Of a stretch of DNA of 47,978 bases, positions 16,691 through 24,105 are shown piece after piece; the first letter of the stretch is position 1, and each line of letters opens with the position of its first letter. The translations under genes and the position numbers were made by a program. The notes under the pieces were generated by a model that had not been told where the DNA came from, did not search any database, and was given only the letters and a program-made list of their open reading frames with translations. The DNA is from Polyangiaceae bacterium (GTDB lineage: Bacteria; Myxococcota_A; Polyangia; Polyangiales; Polyangiaceae): NCBI GenBank assembly GCA_020849655.1, contig JADLFU010000111.1:1-47978 (forward strand). The letters are read 5' to 3'.

Positions 16691-18951
16691 TCCATCTTCA
16701 CGCGCAGCGGTGTCGTCTCCCCCGCGACGATGGTCACTTGCAGCATCTTCGCCGCCATCCCGCTCTTGCGGAGCGTGACGCGCGCCGGGCCGGCGGGCAG
16801 CGGCGCCTTCACGACGGGCGAGGGGCCGAGGCTCCTGCCGCCCGCGGTCACCGAGTCGCAGTACGGGTTGCACACGACCGTGAGGTACCCGGTGCCTGCT
16901 GCGGGGGCGTCGGGCTTCTTCTCGTGCGTCGCCGCGGTGGCGGGAGGCGAGGTGACAGGTTTCTTGTCGGGCAGCGCGCTCGGCGGCACCGCGGTCGGCG
17001 TCGCGGTCGTCGTGGTCGTCGGGGGCGCGGCGGTCGCGGTGACGGCGGGGCTCGCGGCGGCGGTCGGCACGGGCGTGGCCGGCGCCACGTGGGGCGCGCT
17101 CGCGCTCGGCGCCGCCTGCGCGCTCGCGAGCGCGGGATCGGCGGATGCGGGGGAGCGCGCGTCCTTGCCGCGGAACAGGAGCAACCCGACCGAGACGATC
17201 AACCCCGCGGCGAGCAGCCCCACCGCGACCAGCGCGGCGATGAGCGGGCCCTTGCCCTTCGACGCGGGCGCGCCCGGCTGCGCCAGGGCAGCGGCGCTGG
17301 GCATCGCCGCGACCGGCGCCGTCGCCAGCGCGCTCGCGGGCTGTGCGGGGTGCGGCGCTGGCGGCGGCTGCATCCCGAGCAGCGTCTGCGCCCGCTGGTT
17401 GAACGCCTGAGGCGGCGCCGGTGGAGCCTGCATCCCGAGCAGCGTCTGCGTCCGCTGGTGGGGGGCCTGGGGCGGGGGCGCGCCCGCGGCTGGCAGCACG
17501 GGGCGTGCCTGCGCCCTCATCTGCTCGAACTCCGTGCCGAGCGACCGCGTGTTGGCGATCACCGTCTCGACGTTCTCGTCGTCGTCGTCGTCGTCGTCTT
17601 CGGGCGCGGGCAGCGGCCTCGGGGCGGGCAGCGGCCCGTCGAACGAGGGCAGCGGCTTCGGGCCGTCAGGCGTGGTCGCCGCGAGCGGCGCGCCCGCCGC
17701 AGGCCGCGGCGCGGGCAACGGCATCGTGTGCCGCAGCGAGGGAGCCGCCGGGGGGCGCGCGGTGACCGCGTTGCGCCCCGCGGGCGCGTCGCCGACGGTG
17801 CTCGCCGTGCGCTGCACGTCGGACGCATACGTGTGCGCGCTCACCTCGGACGGCTCGTCGGTGCGCGGGCGCTTCAGATCGTCGACGTTGATCGTCTGGG
17901 TGACCTCGGCGGCCCAGCGCAGGTGGGCGTCGCGCTTCTTGATGCGGTCGCCGAAGATGCGCCGGACGTAGCCCGAGACGTCCTCCGGGCCGATGAACAC
18001 GCCGCGGCGCAGGAGGTGCTGCTGCAGCGCTCGGGACAGCTCGCGCGCCGTCTGGAACCGCTGCTCGGGCGCCTTCGCGAGCGCGCGCATCACGATCGAC
18101 TCGAGCTCGGCCGGGTAGTCGGGGACGACCGCCGACGGCGACGGCACGATGCAGGCCTGCACCTTCTCCAGCGTCTCGAGATCGCTCTCCATGCGGAAGA
18201 GCCGGTGCCCCGTCGTCAGCTCCCACAGGACGACCCCGAGCGCGAAGATGTCGGTGCGGCGGTCGATCTCGCCGCCGCGGACCTGCTCGGGCGACATGTA
18301 CGCGAGCTTGCCCTTCAGCGTGCCGGCGCGGGTCTGCGAGAGCCTCCCGGCGACCTTCGCGATGCCGAAATCGACGACCTTGACGTTGCCGTCGTACGTC
18401 AGGAAGAGGTTGTGCGGCGTGACGTCGCGGTGGACGAGGTTCAGCAGCTGGCCGCCCTTGTCCTTGAGATCGTGCGCGGCGTGCAGGCCCTCGGCGGCGT
18501 CCGCGACGATGCGCGCGGCGATGTCGGTCGAGGGCAGCGGGAAGCCATCCTCGACGCACCTCATCACCTCCCGCAGCGGCTCGCCGTGCAGGTACTCCAT
18601 CGCGATCCAGTACGTGCCGTCGCCCTCGCCGAGGTCGAACACCTGCGCGACGTTCGCGTGCGAGATGCGCGCCGCGATGCGCGCCTCGTCGAGGAACATG
18701 TGGATGAACTGGTCGTCCTCGACCAGGTGCGGGTGGATGCGCTTGATGGCGACCCACTTCTGGAACCCGCCGGGCCCGTCGGCGCGCGCGAGGTGCACGC
18801 TCGCCATGCCGCCGATGCCGATCTCGTCGACGACGCGGTAGCGCCCGAGGAAGAACGTCCCGTAGCGGCCGCCCCCCGGCGTCGGCTGCGAGCCGAGGGA
18901 GCCGCTCTGCGCGGACGCGCTCAACGAGCCTAGCGAGCGCCGATCGACCAT
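16687..18951 (-). CDS. Transmembrane Ser/Thr protein kinase with PEGA-like C-terminus
   Basis: The protein has 754 residues from ATG 18951. The kinase domain (about 36-300) keeps all key residues: glycine loop GIGGMASV (45-52), Lys70 in VAIKR, Glu89, catalytic HRDVTPHN (174-181, Asp176), DFG (194-196) and SPE (220-222), so it should be active. A long Pro/Ala linker holds two near-identical TLLGM units and a seven-Asp run. One transmembrane helix (LIAALVAVGLLAAGLIVSVG) precedes an external region ending in a PEGA-like beta domain with a Cys-Asn-Pro-Tyr-Cys motif. It sits second in an operon after the TPR/Ig membrane protein (1-nt gap) and overlaps the lipoprotein gene. The likely role is envelope sensing, with phosphorylation of cytoplasmic targets. 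Confidence 0.93.
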   Translation of the reverse strand: MVDRRSLGSLSASAQSGSLGSQPTPGGGRYGTFFLGRYRVVDEIGIGGMASVHLARADGPGGFQKWVAIKRIHPHLVEDDQFIHMFLDEARIAARISHANVAQVFDLGEGDGTYWIAMEYLHGEPLREVMRCVEDGFPLPSTDIAARIVADAAEGLHAAHDLKDKGGQLLNLVHRDVTPHNLFLTYDGNVKVVDFGIAKVAGRLSQTRAGTLKGKLAYMSPEQVRGGEIDRRTDIFALGVVLWELTTGHRLFRMESDLETLEKVQACIVPSPSAVVPDYPAELESIVMRALAKAPEQRFQTARELSRALQQHLLRRGVFIGPEDVSGYVRRIFGDRIKKRDAHLRWAAEVTQTINVDDLKRPRTDEPSEVSAHTYASDVQRTASTVGDAPAGRNAVTARPPAAPSLRHTMPLPAPRPAAGAPLAATTPDGPKPLPSFDGPLPAPRPLPAPEDDDDDDDENVETVIANTRSLGTEFEQMRAQARPVLPAAGAPPPQAPHQRTQTLLGMQAPPAPPQAFNQRAQTLLGMQPPPAPHPAQPASALATAPVAAMPSAAALAQPGAPASKGKGPLIAALVAVGLLAAGLIVSVGLLLFRGKDARSPASADPALASAQAAPSASAPHVAPATPVPTAAASPAVTATAAPPTTTTTATPTAVPPSALPDKKPVTSPPATAATHEKKPDAPAAGTGYLTVVCNPYCDSVTAGGRSLGPSPVVKAPLPAGPARVTLRKSGMAAKMLQVTIVAGETTPLRVKME
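17369..17460 (-). repeat. 60-bp direct repeat in kinase linker encoding TLLGM units
   Basis: The 30-bp blocks starting near 17369 and 17429 differ at about one position and lie exactly 60 bases apart. Each encodes Gln-Arg-X-Gln-Thr-Leu-Leu-Gly-Met-Gln followed by a Pro-rich stretch. It is an internal duplication within the kinase gene. Confidence 0.85.
17578..17598 (-). repeat. (GTC)7 microsatellite coding poly-Asp
   Basis: Seven uninterrupted GTC units code for seven Asp in the cytoplasmic linker of the kinase. Perfect triplet arrays are prone to slippage and change the charge of the linker without shifting frame. Confidence 0.9.
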
Positions 18952-18952
18952 C

Positions 18953-19819
18953 TCACCTCCACTGGGGGGCCGAGACTTCCGCGTGGCTGGGGGGCCGCGT
19001 CGCCGCGTACCCGACGATGCCGGCGAGCACGACCGCGCCCGCGATCGCGTACGGCCACGGGCCGGCGAAGAAGCCCTTCTTGGACTTGCTCTTCTCGTCC
19101 TTGTCGGCGGGCCCCTCGGGCGCGGCGACGATCTCGGGCTTGCCCTCTCGGACGCGCACCTTCGTGTCGGCCATCGCCCAGCGGTTGCCGGACGGATCGA
19201 GCGCGCTCACCCGCACGATGAGGGTCGTGCCGCCGGGGACGTGCTTCGCGGGGACCTCGAACGTGATCTGCGCGGTCGCGGCCTGGTCGGCCCTCCAGCC
19301 GGGCTTCTGGGTCGCGGTGTCCCGGACCTCGACGCCGATCTTGTCGACGACGGGCGCGAACGCCTCGGGCAGCTTGGCGGTCACGGTGAAGCCCTTCTGC
19401 GCGTCGACCCGCTCGGGCGCTTCGACGGTCACCGTGAGCTTGCCGCCCTGCTTCTGGGCCTGCTTGCGGGCCTCCTCGTACAGCTTCTTCGCGACGGGGC
19501 CCGACTCGGCCGGCAGCTGGAACTCGGGATCGATCACGGCCGCGACGCGGAACGCGTTCATCGCGGCCTCCTTCTTGCCGACGGCGGCGTGCACGGTGCC
19601 GATGCGCGCGTGGGCGAGCACGACGTCGGGGGGGAACATCCCGCCCTGCGAGAGCGCCTTCTCGTACAAGGGCGCGGCCTCCGTGATGGCGCCCTGCTCC
19701 CACTTCTCGGCCGCCTGGGCGAGGAAGGTCTTGTCCTCGGCGCAGGCGAGGTGGGGGCTGGTCGAGATGCACAGGGCCGCGAGCAGGGCGGCCGTCGTCA
19801 CGCGCAGGGAGGGAGACAA
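18953..19819 (-). CDS. TPR protein with Ig-like domain and C-terminal membrane anchor
   Basis: TTG at 19819 is the start, with GAGGA eight bases upstream, giving 288 residues. A signal peptide ends HLACAED. Residues about 30-105 are TPR-like helices (AAEKWEQGAITEAAPLYEKA). Residues about 120-225 look like an Ig/bacterial beta-sandwich domain (KLTVTVEAPERVDAQKGF). A Lys-rich stretch, one hydrophobic segment (PWPYAIAGAVVLAGIVGYAA) and a short tail close the protein. It is therefore periplasmic and anchored at its C-terminus. It is the first gene of the operon, one base ahead of the Ser/Thr kinase, so it may be a periplasmic partner of the kinase's outer domain; this is inference. Confidence 0.75.
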   Translation of the reverse strand: MSPSLRVTTAALLAALCISTSPHLACAEDKTFLAQAAEKWEQGAITEAAPLYEKALSQGGMFPPDVVLAHARIGTVHAAVGKKEAAMNAFRVAAVIDPEFQLPAESGPVAKKLYEEARKQAQKQGGKLTVTVEAPERVDAQKGFTVTAKLPEAFAPVVDKIGVEVRDTATQKPGWRADQAATAQITFEVPAKHVPGGTTLIVRVSALDPSGNRWAMADTKVRVREGKPEIVAAPEGPADKDEKSKSKKGFFAGPWPYAIAGAVVLAGIVGYAATRPPSHAEVSAPQWR

Positions 19820-19902
19820 GGGAGATCCTCGCGCGGAGGGTACTCCGGGCGGCCGTTTCGTTCAACGATCACGTCGACCGCGCGGCGCCCGACCGCGGGC
19901 CG

Positions 19903-21792
19903 TCACCGGCCGCAGGCGGTCGAGAGTCGCGCGCGCAGGCGCTCGAGGTGGGCCGCGCGCGGGCGGTCGGCGAGCTGCGTCTCGACCTGGGCGAGGCGAC
20001 GGCACACGTCGTGGCGGCCGGTGGGGAGCTCCGAGAGGAAGAGCTGCGTCACGCGCTCGTCCCACCGGGCGACCAGCGCGTCGACGTCGCTCCGCCCGGC
20101 GTCGCCCGCGGAGGTGAGCGTGAGCAGCCCCGACAGCACGACGTCGACGAACACGGTGACGGGCACGGGCTCGGCCGTCGACGGCGGATCGAGCGGCGCT
20201 GGCGCCTCCGCGGAGGACGGAGCGGGCGGCGCATCCGAGGCAGGCGGCAGCTCGAGCAGCTCGATCTCCATCCAGGCGACCGGCTCGGTCGACGCGCGGG
20301 GCGGCGCCCCTCCCGCGACGAGCGCCGTGCGCCGCGGATCGGCCAGCGCCGCGGCGAGCGCGCGCGCGTGCGAGGGCGGCAGCCTCGGCGAGAGGAAGCT
20401 CAAGAACGCGTCGCGCTGGGACGGCTCGTAGCGCGCGAGCTCACGCAGCAGCGCCAGGGGATCGCGCCCGACCGTTCGCTCGAACGAGCGCACCGCGCCG
20501 CGCAGCGCGCCCAGCTGCGGGATGCGCGTCTCGAGCACGCTCGCCACCATCGTCGTGCCCGCGCCGTCGCCGAACACCTCGCGCAGCACGGCCTCGCACT
20601 GCCCTATCAACCGCTCGACCCGGGAGACCACCGCGAGCTCGTTCGCGAGCAAGGCGCCGCGCTTGTCCGCGCGCCTGTCCGCGCTCGCGAGCGACTCGGC
20701 GGCGTCGCGCGCCGGGCCCGATCCGAGCTCCCGCAGGATGGCCGCCTCGGTGAGATCGAGCAGGAGCGCGCGCCGCTCGCGGTCGGTGGAGAGCGCGTCG
20801 TAGCGCGCCTTCGCGTCGTGGGTCGCGAACACGAGCGCGCCGCGCGCGACGCCGAAGGGCGCGTGCGCCTGGTCCATGCCGAACAGGTAGAGCGCGTCCT
20901 GCCGCTCGACGAACGAGTCCCGCGTGACCGTCGGCGGCGGCGCCGCGGCGCCGTGGGCGGGGCGATCCTGCGCGGGGAGCGGGAAGGGCATCGTCGCGCG
21001 GTCGGGCGCCTCCCCGGCCGCGTAGCGGACCGTCGACGATGGAAACCTGGAGCGCGAGTTGGTCTGGAACGCGACGTGGGTCGGCCCGCCGAGCGAGCCC
21101 GGCGGCGCGGCGAGCAAGAGCTCGCGGTCGTCGACCGGCGGGCGCCGGCCGAGCCCCCGGAGGTACGCCGACACCAGGATGGGCGGCGCGAATACGGGCG
21201 CGCGCACCCTCGTCCGCTCGCCGGTGAGCAGGCTCCACACCTCGCCCTTGTGACGGTCGTACAGCACCGGGGAGACGTGCTCGGAGAAGATCTCGACGCC
21301 CGGCATCGTGCCCGCGGGGAGCGCGGGACGCACCGCCGCGAGGATCGCGATGACGAGCTTCGTCTGCGCCTCGCAGTTGCCGCCCGGATCGTCCTCGTCG
21401 AAGTACCCCGACATCCGGCTCTCCTTCAGGCGGTAGCTGTCGAGGTGCAGCTCGCGAAAGAGCCTGGAGAGCGCGCGCAGCACGTTCGACTCGAGCTGCT
21501 TCGGCCCCGGCAGCAGGTCTTCGCGCCGGATGGCGTCGGCGAGCAGGCCGAACCGGGCGAGCGCCGGGGCCGGATCACGCCCGCGCTCCCGCCCCTCGGC
21601 GCGCAGGAAGAACCCGGCGTAGTCGACGTTCCGCTGCCGGGACGTCCGCAGGATGTGCTCCGCCTCTTCGCGCGGTCCGCGGGGCCTCGCGGCCGTCGGG
21701 CTCGCGGGGGAGGGCCGGAAGAACGGCGCGTGCGCCGCGCCCGCCACCGCGAACGCGAACGACCAGGCGACGACCACGCGCGCGCGGGGCAC
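19903..21792 (-). CDS. Transglutaminase-like exported protein, function unknown
   Basis: GTG at 21792 gives 629 residues with an N-terminal hydrophobic signal. The region around GGNCEAQTKLVIAI (Cys140) and VEIFSEHVSPVLYD (His172, Asp179) reads like the Cys-His-Asp triad of a transglutaminase-type papain-like fold. The rest, about 250-629, is helical and charged with a Pro/Ala/Ser linker near 505-530 and is not recognisable. No partner domain of known transglutaminases is visible, so it may cleave or crosslink envelope proteins, or be a degenerate scaffold. It starts 21 nt after the aldo-keto reductase gene and is probably in that operon. It is one of three transglutaminase-like products in the window. 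Confidence 0.65.
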   Translation of the reverse strand: MPRARVVVAWSFAFAVAGAAHAPFFRPSPASPTAARPRGPREEAEHILRTSRQRNVDYAGFFLRAEGRERGRDPAPALARFGLLADAIRREDLLPGPKQLESNVLRALSRLFRELHLDSYRLKESRMSGYFDEDDPGGNCEAQTKLVIAILAAVRPALPAGTMPGVEIFSEHVSPVLYDRHKGEVWSLLTGERTRVRAPVFAPPILVSAYLRGLGRRPPVDDRELLLAAPPGSLGGPTHVAFQTNSRSRFPSSTVRYAAGEAPDRATMPFPLPAQDRPAHGAAAPPPTVTRDSFVERQDALYLFGMDQAHAPFGVARGALVFATHDAKARYDALSTDRERRALLLDLTEAAILRELGSGPARDAAESLASADRRADKRGALLANELAVVSRVERLIGQCEAVLREVFGDGAGTTMVASVLETRIPQLGALRGAVRSFERTVGRDPLALLRELARYEPSQRDAFLSFLSPRLPPSHARALAAALADPRRTALVAGGAPPRASTEPVAWMEIELLELPPASDAPPAPSSAEAPAPLDPPSTAEPVPVTVFVDVVLSGLLTLTSAGDAGRSDVDALVARWDERVTQLFLSELPTGRHDVCRRLAQVETQLADRPRAAHLERLRARLSTACGR

Positions 21793-21813
21793 GGAGGGGA
21801 GTATGCGCCGCCG

Positions 21814-22734
21814 TCACGCGAGGCGCGAGAGCTGGTCGCGCTCGTCGTCGGAGAGCGTGACCGACAGCGCGCGCACCGCCGCCGCCGCGTGCGCGCCCTC
21901 GCGGCACCCGACGATCGGCACCACGCCCGGGCGCATCGCCCACGCGAGCGCGATCTCGGATGCGCCCACGCCGCGCGCCTCGCCGAGCCGCTGGAGCGCC
22001 GCCACGAGCGGTCGAGCGGCGTCGAGGGCGGTGGGCGAGAACCAGGGCTCGGTCGCGCGGCGATCCGCGGGGCGCGTCGCGCTGTCGTAGCGTCCCGACA
22101 GCGCGCCCTGGGCGAGCGGGCTGTACGCGAGCAGCGCCACGTCGAGCTCGCGGCACGCGGCGAGCACGCCGTCGCGCTCCGGCGAGCGATCGAGCAGCCC
22201 GTAGCGCACCTGGTTCGACGCGAGCGCGATCCCGCGGCGCGCGAGGGCGTCGTGCGCGCGGCGCAGCTCGTCCGCCGAGAAGTTCGAGACGCCGACGGCC
22301 TGGACGAGCCCGTCGGCGACCGCGTCCGCGAGCGCGTCCATCAGCGAGGGGATGGAGGCCATCCGCTGATCGGGCCAGTGCACCTGGTAGAGCTCGATCC
22401 GCGCGCGCCCGAGGCGCTTCAGGCTCGCGCGGAGCGCGAGCGGCAGGGTCCGCGCCGTGCGGCCGGGCAAGAGGCCGAACTTCGTCGCGACGCGCACGGG
22501 CGTCGCGCGCCGCGCCGAGAGGAACCCCAGGATCTTCTCGGACGCGCCGTCGCCGTACACCTCCGCGGTGTCGAACGCGTCGAGGCCACCGTCGCACGCG
22601 ACCTCGAGCGCGTCCACGAGCCCGCCCGCCTGTGCCCGCTCGTAGCCCCAGTACTTCGCGTCGCCCCACGCCCAGCACCCGACGAGGAGAGGAGGGACCC
22701 GGAGGCCCGAGCGGCCGAGCGCGACGTCCGTCAC
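21814..22734 (-). CDS. Aldo/keto reductase
   Basis: GTG at 22734 overlaps the acyltransferase stop (GTGA) and gives 306 residues, normal for this family; an upstream extension in the same frame lies inside the acyltransferase gene. The catalytic tetrad is present: Asp55 and Tyr60 (FDTAEVYG), Lys85 (ATKFGLL) and His119 (LYQVHWPD). The GVSNF motif and the NADPH-binding region near LAWAMRPGVVPIVG are also typical. The enzyme reduces aldehydes or ketones with NADPH; the substrate is unknown. Coupling to a lipid acyltransferase could mean a lipid aldehyde or polyol substrate, but that is speculation. Confidence 0.92.
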   Translation of the reverse strand: MTDVALGRSGLRVPPLLVGCWAWGDAKYWGYERAQAGGLVDALEVACDGGLDAFDTAEVYGDGASEKILGFLSARRATPVRVATKFGLLPGRTARTLPLALRASLKRLGRARIELYQVHWPDQRMASIPSLMDALADAVADGLVQAVGVSNFSADELRRAHDALARRGIALASNQVRYGLLDRSPERDGVLAACRELDVALLAYSPLAQGALSGRYDSATRPADRRATEPWFSPTALDAARPLVAALQRLGEARGVGASEIALAWAMRPGVVPIVGCREGAHAAAAVRALSVTLSDDERDQLSRLA

Positions 22735-24041
22735 GGCGTGACGCCCCTCTCGAGGAGCGCCTCGCGCGCCCGCTCGATCGCGGCGATCGCGGCCTCGCGC
22801 GCCTCGCGCAGCGCTCGCGGGGAGGGCGGGGGGCCCGCCGCGCCGAGCCTCCTCCGCGTCGCGCGGCGCGTCCGATCGAGGCGATCGAGCCACGGCAGCG
22901 CCGCGACGGGGCACGCGAGCGCGACGATCGCCGCGGCGTGCGCCAGGGGCCGCGGCAGCAGGAGCTCACAGGCGACGACCAGCAGCGCGGCCCACGCCGG
23001 GAACACGAGCAGGCCGAGGGCGATCTTGTAAGTAGACACGACGTCTCTTTCGCTGCCGGCGAGCCGCTCGCTCAGCCGCGGGAGCTGGTACGGCGGGTAG
23101 TAGAGCACCGCGGCGCACAGCGCGAGCGGCAGCGTGGCCCACAGCCACGCCCGCCGTGGCGCCCCGGCGGGACGCGCGCCCGAGACCACGCGGTCGTCCG
23201 ACAGCCCGGCCTGCGCGAGCAGCTCGTAGTACGCGCCGACCGAGGACTCGACGTGGGCTCTCGCCTCGCCGTCGTCGAGCGCCCGCCCCGCCGCGCCGAC
23301 GCGCCGCCCGAGCGCGCTCCACTCGGCGAGCGTCCCCGCCGCGTCGGCCGCGTCGTTCGCGAGCAGCTCCGCGACGCGCCCCACGAGCACCCGCTCGGGC
23401 CACGTCGCGCCCTCCACGACGAGCGACGAGAGATCGCGCGACAGGACGCGCGTGATCTCGGCCGGCAGCTCGTCGCAGGCGGCGCCGAGCTCGTCGACGC
23501 GGCGCACGGGCCCGAACCACACGAGCGCGCGCGAGCGGAAGGTCCCGCGGTCCTCCCACTCGAGGCCGACGGCCTGGAACGTGAGGTCGCGCCCGCCCGC
23601 GTCGATCGCCCGCGCGAGCATCCGCCCCGCGCCCGTCTTCAGCGCGAGCACGTGCGGCTCGCTGTGGCTCGTGCCCTCGGGGAAGATGAGGAGGTTGCCG
23701 CCGCCCGCGAGGTGCGCGCCGACGCGCGCGAAGGCGTCGTCGTTCGCCTCGCGCCCCGCGGACGGATCGTCGCGCTTGCGCACCACCGGCACCGCGTCGG
23801 CGACGTCGAGCAGGAGCGACAGCCCCGGCGTCCTCCACAGCGTCGACTTCGCGACGGGCGAGAGATCGCACGCCGTCACGGTCGCGATGACCACCGGGTC
23901 GACGACGCCGTTCACGTGGTTGGCAGCGAACAGCCGCCCGCGCACCTCGCGCGACGGGGCGCCGACGACCTCGATCCGACGAAAGTAGACGCGCGCCGCG
24001 AGGCCGAGCGCGCCGCGGACGATCGCCTTCGCGAGCTGCAT
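22731..24041 (-). CDS. 1-acyl-glycerol-3-phosphate acyltransferase-like, with C-terminal membrane segments
   Basis: ATG at 24041 yields 436 residues; the frame extends upstream but codon pattern and the conserved N-terminus support this start. Motif I is ANHVNGVVDPV with His42 and Asp48. The spacing is HX5D, one more than the usual HX4D, and similar to Gpt2/GPAT-type members with NHxNxxxDP. Motif III is IFPEGTSHSEP (119-129). The enzyme should transfer a fatty acyl group to a lysophospholipid or glycerol-3-phosphate at the inner membrane. C-terminal hydrophobic segments (about 310-410) anchor it. It is first in a run with the reductase and the transglutaminase-like gene, and divergent from the fusion gene (64 nt between starts). 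Confidence 0.88.
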   Translation of the reverse strand: MQLAKAIVRGALGLAARVYFRRIEVVGAPSREVRGRLFAANHVNGVVDPVVIATVTACDLSPVAKSTLWRTPGLSLLLDVADAVPVVRKRDDPSAGREANDDAFARVGAHLAGGGNLLIFPEGTSHSEPHVLALKTGAGRMLARAIDAGGRDLTFQAVGLEWEDRGTFRSRALVWFGPVRRVDELGAACDELPAEITRVLSRDLSSLVVEGATWPERVLVGRVAELLANDAADAAGTLAEWSALGRRVGAAGRALDDGEARAHVESSVGAYYELLAQAGLSDDRVVSGARPAGAPRRAWLWATLPLALCAAVLYYPPYQLPRLSERLAGSERDVVSTYKIALGLLVFPAWAALLVVACELLLPRPLAHAAAIVALACPVAALPWLDRLDRTRRATRRRLGAAGPPPSPRALREAREAAIAAIERAREALLERGVTP

Positions 24042-24105
24042 GCGCGCATGCTCGCCGGTCGCCGCCCCGCTTGTCGACGGTGTAGGGTCGCCCGCGCCAG
24101 CGCCG

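Noticed and set aside
24040-24105. Upstream start for the amidotransferase-transglutaminase fusion at 24040
   Set aside because: It adds 22 residues with no similarity, and the family begins at the Met of MPNLLAMS. The extension also contains no Cys directly after its Met, so it would not restore a catalytic N-terminus.
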